Below are positions 58,601 to 64,000 of a stretch of 64,000 bases of DNA, piece by piece; within the stretch, counting starts at the first letter, position 1; the number at the start of each line of letters is the position of its first letter. The notes beneath the pieces were generated by a model. The model worked only from the letters and a program-made list of their open reading frames with translations. It did no database searches and had not been told where the DNA came from. The stretch is from Alteripontixanthobacter sp. Lineage in GTDB: Bacteria; Pseudomonadota; Alphaproteobacteria; Sphingomonadales; Sphingomonadaceae. The stretch is from assembly GCA_039968605.1 (NCBI GenBank), contig JBDVPM010000008.1, positions 1,302,001 through 1,366,000 of the forward strand, written 5' to 3'. The position numbers and the translations under genes are program-made.

Positions 58601-61600
58601 CACCGGCACCCATCGTAAAGGTGGCGGTGCCGCCGGTGCCGTTGCCCGCACCCACTCCGCCCGCCTGACCACCACGCCCGACCGCGCTGATAGTAACCAG
58701 CGGGGCATTTATGACGCCGCCGCTCTCGACCAGCACGCTGGCCGTTCCGCCGATCCCGTCGCCGCCCTGAAGCGACTCCGACTCAAATCCGAAATCACCG
58801 CCTTTGCCGTCGGCATTAAGAATCAGTTCGGACGCGCCCTCGCTATCGGCAATAGCGTTCAAGGCACCGCTATTGGTGACGCGCACCGCGACCGAGCCGC
58901 CGAGACCGGTGCCCCCCACCGCTCCGCCGCCGCCGCCATTGGCGTTTGCAATGATAATATTGCGTCCGGTGAGGTTAGCCGTACCCCCGTCAATATCCAG
59001 TGTGATCGACCCGGCGCTACCGTCACCGCCGGTTCCGTTGCCGATAGCGTCTCCTAAAAATGTCGAAGATATCAGTTCGAGCGTACCGTTGAACGTCGCC
59101 CCGTTCGCAATGCGGAACAACTGCGTCCCGCCGCTCATGTCGCCGCCTGATATATTGGTCGTATTCTCTCCACCAGGATCCGTGCTGAACCCAGCCGCGG
59201 GCGAAGTTCGCGTGAGCAGACCAGGAGCGTTGAATATCGATCCATTATCTACAAGAATATTGATCGTACCGCCGATACCGCTGCCGGTTGTGCCGCCATC
59301 TACATTCGAGTTTCCTGCCCGCCCCCGGGTTAAAAACCCAACGAGATTGTTTCCGAAAGCTGGCGAATTGGGGAAAGTCAGCGTCGCGCCATTGTCCACC
59401 GTCAGGTTGATCGTTCCGCCGGCCGCATCGCCTCCGAGCCCGTCACCCCCGGTGGTTGCTCCGCCGAAACCGCTGGACACCAAAATGCCGCTACCATCGA
59501 AGGGGCTCAGACCAAATCCCGGTGGGCGGGGAAAAACAGAAGCATTTCCGCGTGCGAGCGTCACATCGGTTTCGGCACCGTCGATCAGCAATTCGGCTAT
59601 ACCGCCCGTGCCTTCGCCGCCCTCTGCCTGCGGTCCCGTACCACCAGTACCGATGGCTACGATCTGCAACTCACCCAACTCTAAAGTCGCCGCGTTGCCA
59701 GCAAGGATGCGCGCTTCTCCGCCGAAACCGTCGCCCGCCGACGCATTCAAGCCGTCTGTGTTGCCGGCCTCGCCATTGGCTGCAACGATGGTGGATCCGC
59801 CTACGGTCATGCTGGACGCATCGGCGATAATTTCGGCTATACCGCCAGTCGCGGTGCCGCTGGCTCCACCTACGCTGTCGCCCGAGAAGGCAGAGGCGTC
59901 GACCCGCACGGTTCCGGTATTGTCCATTACCGCGCCCATGTTGAGCGTCAGGCGCGCGGTCCCTCCCGTAGCGGAGCCGCCGTTACCGTCCAGCGCAGCG
60001 CCCCCGAAGGCCATCGCAGATGCCTCGATACCCGTATCGAGCAGCAAATCGGCATTTGCCACAGACACCGTCGTGGTTCCGCCGATGGCCGCGCCGCCAT
60101 CTTCTTCCAGACCTTCGCCGCCATTGGCTTGTGTCGCTATCTCGACAAACGACCCGTCCAGCAAGGTGCCTTCACCCAGCGTCAGCATCGCGATCCCGCC
60201 TGTCGCAGAACCACCGATAGAACCGGTACCTCCGATGATATCTTCGAAGACGGAAATATCGCCGAATGCCGTGATCGAGCCTGCCGGGATCTGCAGGATT
60301 GCCGCGCCGCCTATGGCATCGCCGCCATCACCCAGGCGGGTTTCTCCCGTGCCTCCCGAACCGCCGATCGTCTGCCCGGATATCGAGGTGAGCATACCGA
60401 AACCCAGCGAGCCATTCCCGATTGTAGCTCCCCCGGGGGGATCGAACGTTCCCACGAGAATTGTGCCACCGGTAGCGTTCCCGCCATCGCCGCCGACGCC
60501 GCCTTCGAGGTCGTTCCCGCCTTGACCGCCGGTAACGTTCTGGGAAGCATCGACGATGCCGGAAAAATTCAACGTGCCGCCATCGGCGTTGGCGACCACC
60601 AGCAGACCCCCGCGACCTTCGATTGGATCGAACAGCCCGCCAAACGCATCTCCGCCCTGTCCGGCCGCTATCGTTTCGCCATCGCCGTCACCGCCGACAC
60701 CGCCCACCACGTTCATTGTAAGAGACGTATCGCCCTCAACCGTGATGCTCGCTGGTGCACCGTCGCTTGCTTCGGCCGAGGTGCCGACGGTGCCGCCAAA
60801 TGCGTCACCTCCGCGCCCGCCGAAGCCGATTGTTGCGTCGCCGCCAGTCGCTCCGGCCACCGCCGTAACCGAACCAACGGTAATGCTGCCCGATGTAGAG
60901 AGCACACCGGCCTCCCCTGCGGTCGCAGCGCCACCATTGAACCCGTTGCCTCCGGTAGCCACCGCGCTTGCGTTCAATGCCGCGGCAGAGAGGACTCCGC
61001 CGCGCTCTGTGGTTATGGAGCTTTCCCCGGCGGTCGCCTCTCCGCCCGTGCTGTCGAACCCGAAGGAATCGCCGCCAAACGCGTCGGCATTGGTGATCAC
61101 GGTGCCCGTCGACATGGTCACGCCATCGGTTCCGGTGGCTTCGGCGAAGCCGCCAAACGCCGCGCCGCCGGTGTTGCCCAGCCCTCCGAAACCGCGCGCA
61201 ATCAACGAAACGGTCCCGGTATCGACCGTGCCGAGCCGTCCGGTCAGGAATGCCCCGCCCGCGCTCCCGTCACCGCCATCGCCGGTTACGGATTCGGTTT
61301 CAGGATTGAAGCCGCCATCGCCGCCGATCCCGTCGGAAACCGCGCTGACCGAGTCGAAAGACACTTCGCCCTGTGCCACCGAACCGTCACCATTTCCGAA
61401 GAAAGATCCAGCCTGCGCCAGGCCGCCAAGGCCATCGCCGCCCCTGCCGCCCGGCCCGAAGATCGCGTCGCCGCCATCGCCGCCCTGCCCAGTCGCGTCG
61501 AGGGTGATGTTCCCCAGGTTAAGGGTACCACGGTCTCCGAACGCTAATATGTACACTCCGTTTGGGAATGCCGGATCGGCGGCATTTGGCCGAGTTGATG

Positions 61601-63938
61601 ATCCCCCGAACCCGTCGCCCCCGCGACCAGCGTTACTCTCGCTTCCGCCCTCTGCACCGCCTTTGCCGCCCGTTCCTCGGGAGCTTACCGCCGCAGTCCC
61701 ATTGATTGTGATCGATGCGGCCTGCGTGGTGTTCCCTTCAGCTTGGATGAAGGCATTTCCGCCCGACCCATCGCCGCCGCGGCCACCGGAGCCGAAAGAG
61801 GCCGCTCCGCCCAGTCCATCGGCGTTAATTGTAGCCGACCCGTCGAGCGAAATGTCGCCCAAACCGGCAAACATTCCGGCGATGCCGCCTACCCCGTTGC
61901 CGCCGGAAACACCGCTTCCCGCCGTGCCGCTGGCGAAAGCGCTGAACTGACCACCAAACGTCAGGGTGCCGCCCAGAGAGGCAACGCTCGCCCGACCCGC
62001 AGTCGCATCGCCCCCTGCGCCGCTTTCGTTGCGTTCGGCATCTGCGTTGGCAGACAACGTGGTGGGCCCGCCAATCGTTACAGACCCCGTCGCGCCCGTG
62101 AATATCTCGGCCCTACCGCCGAATGCATTCACTTTTCGCTGTGAAATTCCGTTAGAGTCCAAGACGGATGCGCTTGCGATAAGGGAAGCATTACCCCCGA
62201 TGGTGATATTGCCTCCACTCTCGAGCACACCAATAATCGCAATGCCCCCCTTGGCGTCGCCAATCGGACCGCCGGCTCCATTGTCTGCCAATGCTTGCGC
62301 AAGAGCGCTGGCGGACAGGCTAGCGTCACCGCCAATTGACAAGCTTCCATCATTGCTAGCTAAGATCTGGGACGTGCCAGCTTGATATTCAGTGCTGTTG
62401 TTAAGTGTATCGATGAATATTCCGATACCTGACGAGAGGAAGGCGTCGCCAGCGATAGCTATCGAGCCGCCATCAGCTACGATTTCCGCGGTCCCGCCGC
62501 GAGCCGCCAACTGCGTTGACGTTGCGGGATCGAAGCCGGCAGTAGCCGAAGCTATTACGGTCAGATCGCCTGCAACCGAGATTGTTCCCGGCCCGTTCGT
62601 CCGCACGGAGGCGATGCCACCCTGAGCCTCCATCAAACCGCTAGGGCCGCTCGGCGAATGCCGTGACCGCGCGCTCAACAAAACGTCCCCACCGAACGTC
62701 AGACTATTTTCATTGTTGGTGGAGATGACGGCGGAACCTCTGCCTGCCAAGAGGACATCCTTGGCAAACGAAGACGGCCCGTTCGCTCCATCGATTATTG
62801 CATTGTCTGACGTGATAACCGCTAGGCGGCTATCGACTGTAAGATTTTGCAGAACGATATTCGCTTCGCCCGGGATCATAGGGTCAAAAAATAAAAAATT
62901 GGTTTCCGCACTTCGTGGAAAATCGCCTGGGCTTGCCGAAGCCACGACATCGTAATTGCCGGAGATGATAATTTCCCCGTTGTCGATCTCGGCACTCGCT
63001 GCAGGCCGAAATCCCAGATTGCCGCTGAAAAGCATCTGGATCGGGTCGGCCTGCGCCTTGCCCACACCATAAATCACATGCTCGTCACCAACGCCGCTGC
63101 TCGCCGGACCGGTGGTGGTGCCGAAGTGATCGATGGCGGTCCCCACGGTCGTCCCCACCGGAATGGCGATATCGAACAATCCGCCGGCATAGCTGACATT
63201 GACCTCGGTCGCCGCGATATAGGCGGTGGAGCCGTTGATATCGACTGTTCCGCCCTGGATGATCTGCGGCGCTGCGGCGAGCAGGAAGCTGTTTTCGGGG
63301 CTGCCGGTGATCTGCGCGCCGGGATCGATCTGGATGCGCGCGGTGCTGGTCGATGGGGCGAGTAAATTCAACGTGTTGCCGGTGGTGAAACCGGCAAATT
63401 GCTGCAGATTGGGCTCCAACGTGGTAAGGATCAGCTGCCCCACATCGAACACGGCGTTCGAACCGATCAGGATGCCGGAGGGGGAATAGAACGCCACCGT
63501 GCCGCCGGGCACGAAACTCTCGCTCGAATTCTGGAAAACGCGCGACAGAACCGTGCCGTTGAATACCGTGATGTCCCCATTTTGGGAGGGGAGGATCCGG
63601 TTCAGCACTGCAAAGTCGGAATTGAACGTCCGGAATGTGCCCGTGGCACCGGCGGGCAGAAAAGTTTCCGCCGTTCCGTTGGAATCCTGGAATGGAACCC
63701 AGTCGATGACAGCAGTTGCGGAACTTACCGTCACCGTATCCTGATTGGGCTGCCGATCGATCGTGGCCGAACCCTGCACAACGGTGGGTTCGGCGTTGAA
63801 CGCTACGCCCGGATTGTTAATTAACTGTGCGGCTGCCTTTTCCGGAGCGAGCGCCAGTGCGACCGACATTGCGAGCCCGGCGCTGGACAGCATCAGGCTG
63901 TTCTTGCGGGCGTTCGGTTTGATTATGGTAGCGGTCAT
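55689..63938 (-). CDS. Giant two-partner-secretion exoprotein (filamentous-haemagglutinin N-domain, Gly-rich repeats)
   Basis: A 2749-residue surface or secreted protein. Residues 1-38 are an extended signal peptide (ending EKAAAQ). About 40-290 is a TPS/FHA N-terminal domain with AVIDWVPF, FAVLNRILPSQNG, GTVAFYSPSGILIGSNAVFDVG. About 300-2050 is a beta-helix-like array of imperfect units of about 45-65 residues, each with a strand such as SITVEG or NITIGG and a glycine run such as GGDGFGG. About 2430-2566 resembles a DVUA0089/PPC-type domain (LRTYSYAGGTNAAGEV, GGFDPILALFG, QNDDGEG). A Pro-rich segment near 2636-2654 and an Asp/Glu tail end it. No autotransporter barrel is present, so an FhaC-type partner is expected outside the window. 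GGAG precedes the ATG at 63938. Confidence 0.88.
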   Translation of the reverse strand: MTATIIKPNARKNSLMLSSAGLAMSVALALAPEKAAAQLINNPGVAFNAEPTVVQGSATIDRQPNQDTVTVSSATAVIDWVPFQDSNGTAETFLPAGATGTFRTFNSDFAVLNRILPSQNGDITVFNGTVLSRVFQNSSESFVPGGTVAFYSPSGILIGSNAVFDVGQLILTTLEPNLQQFAGFTTGNTLNLLAPSTSTARIQIDPGAQITGSPENSFLLAAAPQIIQGGTVDINGSTAYIAATEVNVSYAGGLFDIAIPVGTTVGTAIDHFGTTTGPASSGVGDEHVIYGVGKAQADPIQMLFSGNLGFRPAASAEIDNGEIIISGNYDVVASASPGDFPRSAETNFLFFDPMIPGEANIVLQNLTVDSRLAVITSDNAIIDGANGPSSFAKDVLLAGRGSAVISTNNENSLTFGGDVLLSARSRHSPSGPSGLMEAQGGIASVRTNGPGTISVAGDLTVIASATAGFDPATSTQLAARGGTAEIVADGGSIAIAGDAFLSSGIGIFIDTLNNSTEYQAGTSQILASNDGSLSIGGDASLSASALAQALADNGAGGPIGDAKGGIAIIGVLESGGNITIGGNASLIASASVLDSNGISQRKVNAFGGRAEIFTGATGSVTIGGPTTLSANADAERNESGAGGDATAGRASVASLGGTLTFGGQFSAFASGTAGSGVSGGNGVGGIAGMFAGLGDISLDGSATINADGLGGAASFGSGGRGGDGSGGNAFIQAEGNTTQAASITINGTAAVSSRGTGGKGGAEGGSESNAGRGGDGFGGSSTRPNAADPAFPNGVYILAFGDRGTLNLGNITLDATGQGGDGGDAIFGPGGRGGDGLGGLAQAGSFFGNGDGSVAQGEVSFDSVSAVSDGIGGDGGFNPETESVTGDGGDGSAGGAFLTGRLGTVDTGTVSLIARGFGGLGNTGGAAFGGFAEATGTDGVTMSTGTVITNADAFGGDSFGFDSTGGEATAGESSITTERGGVLSAAALNASAVATGGNGFNGGAATAGEAGVLSTSGSITVGSVTAVAGATGGDATIGFGGRGGDAFGGTVGTSAEASDGAPASITVEGDTSLTMNVVGGVGGDGDGETIAAGQGGDAFGGLFDPIEGRGGLLVVANADGGTLNFSGIVDASQNVTGGQGGNDLEGGVGGDGGNATGGTILVGTFDPPGGATIGNGSLGFGMLTSISGQTIGGSGGTGETRLGDGGDAIGGAAILQIPAGSITAFGDISVFEDIIGGTGSIGGSATGGIAMLTLGEGTLLDGSFVEIATQANGGEGLEEDGGAAIGGTTTVSVANADLLLDTGIEASAMAFGGAALDGNGGSATGGTARLTLNMGAVMDNTGTVRVDASAFSGDSVGGASGTATGGIAEIIADASSMTVGGSTIVAANGEAGNTDGLNASAGDGFGGEARILAGNAATLELGELQIVAIGTGGTGPQAEGGEGTGGIAELLIDGAETDVTLARGNASVFPRPPGFGLSPFDGSGILVSSGFGGATTGGDGLGGDAAGGTINLTVDNGATLTFPNSPAFGNNLVGFLTRGRAGNSNVDGGTTGSGIGGTINILVDNGSIFNAPGLLTRTSPAAGFSTDPGGENTTNISGGDMSGGTQLFRIANGATFNGTLELISSTFLGDAIGNGTGGDGSAGSITLDIDGGTANLTGRNIIIANANGGGGGAVGGTGLGGSVAVRVTNSGALNAIADSEGASELILNADGKGGDFGFESESLQGGDGIGGTASVLVESGGVINAPLVTISAVGRGGQAGGVGAGNGTGGTATFTMGAGAGPSSIGTLNIDASGMGGGFQVDPDTDEEIDGGDGGDGTGGTAQLIIADGTLSLSDTVVSAIGTGSGNTFSAIGGTGTGGDAAVELDGGTLTSAGLTIDASGQGGNGGASGGAATSGDASLTATDSAISISERLLVESVATGGAGTAGGDAQSGMATVTLQDSTLGVPTGSEAEVDIASNALGGQGTDIMGSAISGQALSIVNSSTISGVGSWTISADADGVAETAGVSGDLVRGGTAELRASGNTMINVQDLVEISANADSSPGGDAFGGQAQINITAESSAIIDTALVNLSANASGEEADTAGAFAIELLGGRIETDNLIASATGDLATGPSFINAVGGPLLIAGNANINLIGDLAINTENGNIVGGPTASEPTANFIVNSGGLITLSGANNGEAITFGGALVDLTSADIDIQEGIRIGAIDLIFRPLASQNAVVIGGDIDEEGYTITQAEGARIEEAETVSLFAPERLSSSSTSGDDSSLIIRDLTVFGSQDNGVSRLKLSSEGVTRVAGRIEFMAAAADDALVLTAAERLEIVTPDGGIAITDQDGNLSGSLTMSAQTIVAAVSDIVSQVADDPQFAGLADALASNDGNLAPEGYIRAGAVAVLAGQNIYVQNTGSAAQPGGITVGNGGLIIGQISQNQQASGGNGISFTGVLIDGDDVLLFEFTITDTSDITLRTYSYAGGTNAAGEVIPAGGFDPILALFGINGALIGQNDDGEGVPIDPATGAAFDTLFQTTLDPGTYTVGVSAFSNFANGPNLSDGFQGGGSLQDRTPNFAFDILGANNAIQVGGGGGSGETGPINVFAFGRREDGQTIVTGNEFFAEVDFGDDSTLASRFTEGSEFNSCNIINGCESPPVEPPPPPPPPAPPPPPPEVEMITNPSTTVDPVDSSSGDPVAPETEDSESDDSFGIDFPGLIDSALMVEEETVNEPVTSGGDIALYAVDEEDDEDDDDDEDDDDEENGRGGEQ
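55717..55770. repeat. Asp/Glu-coding trinucleotide tract at the exoprotein 3' end
   Basis: A run of TCA/TCG/TCT-type triplets (reverse strand GAT, GAC, GAA, GAG) encoding the acidic tail of the exoprotein. Being a triplet tract it can vary in length without breaking the frame. It lies immediately upstream of the CHAT gene. Confidence 0.6.
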
Positions 63939-64000
63939 CTCAAAATCTCCAGGGGAGCAGTCGGGCAGTTACGGAAAGGAGCACACGGACATCGCCGCGC

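Noticed and set aside
58804-61950. Long Pro/Ala/Ser-rich plus-strand open frames
   Set aside because: They are the complement of Gly-rich repeats in the exoprotein; Pro/Ala/Ser-rich sequence is the expected artefact.
58300-63000. Possible CRISPR or tandem DNA repeat array
   Set aside because: The repetition is at protein level only; no constant direct repeats with unique spacers occur.

Overview
The window is chromosomal DNA of an alphaproteobacterium. High GC, codon use and gene content point to Sphingomonadales, most likely Erythrobacteraceae. The supporting signs are dnaG-rpoD without rpsU, a Coq4-family protein, DUF4170 and DUF2177 proteins, a type-2 LeuA and the sequence style of EcsC and RecJ. 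This placement is inference from sequence character, not from a database match. No phage, IS element, plasmid backbone or CRISPR array was seen. Coding density is high, and no gene-free gap exceeds about 300 bases.

Layout: (1) 1-3.7 kb: the 5' part of enolase (minus strand), then four small membrane or stress proteins arranged like enterobacterial yqjD-yqjE-yqjK, and a DUF4170 protein. (2) 3.8-9.9 kb, minus strand: greA and the carbamoyl-phosphate synthase genes. carA and carB are separated by two lower-GC genes, a papain-like cysteine-protease-like protein and a small lipoprotein. The lipoprotein's signal peptide is a diverged copy of the first 44 bases of carB. (3) 10-15.2 kb: yqeY, a lipoprotein, dnaG, rpoD. 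(4) 15.2-16.4 kb: an AT-rich orphan PD-(D/E)XK nuclease-like gene. (5) 16.5-20.9 kb: rpiB-glyA-(small)-nrdR, then a GIY-YIG/TrmJ fusion whose linker is a palindromic interspersed repeat, then two small exported relatives. (6) 20.9-22.2 kb: chorismate mutase and rpsD. (7) 22.2-30.6 kb, minus strand: xseB-ispA-coaD-cyclophilin-queA-ABC exporter-DUF481-tgt-M50 peptidase. (8) 30.6-35.1 kb: two membrane proteins, purL (with a compositionally different 3' end), DUF6122, nitroreductase. (9) 35.2-38 kb: coq4-like, then serB and miaA, which overlap head to head. (10) 38-44 kb: ilvB-ilvN-ilvC, an I78-type inhibitor lipoprotein, and leuA preceded by a Leu-rich leader peptide. (11) 44-50.5 kb: assorted genes including EcsC, amidohydrolase, MOSC, nitronate monooxygenase, and a frameshifted AHH-type nuclease gene next to an unknown gene. 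(12) 50.6-52.6 kb: recJ and tRNA-Glu. (13) 52.6-63.9 kb, minus strand: a 2749-residue two-partner-secretion exoprotein followed one base later by an exported TPR-CHAT protease.

How the genes work together: most are housekeeping. They cover pyrimidine and arginine precursor supply (carAB), branched-chain amino acids (ilvBNC, leuA), serine and one-carbon metabolism (serB, glyA), queuosine and other tRNA modification (queA, tgt, miaA, trmJ), replication and transcription (dnaG, rpoD, greA, rpsD), DNA repair (recJ, xseB) and isoprenoid/ubiquinone metabolism (ispA, coq4). The most unusual parts are the secreted exoprotein-CHAT pair, the carA/carB insertion with its borrowed signal peptide, and the repeat-mediated gene fusion.
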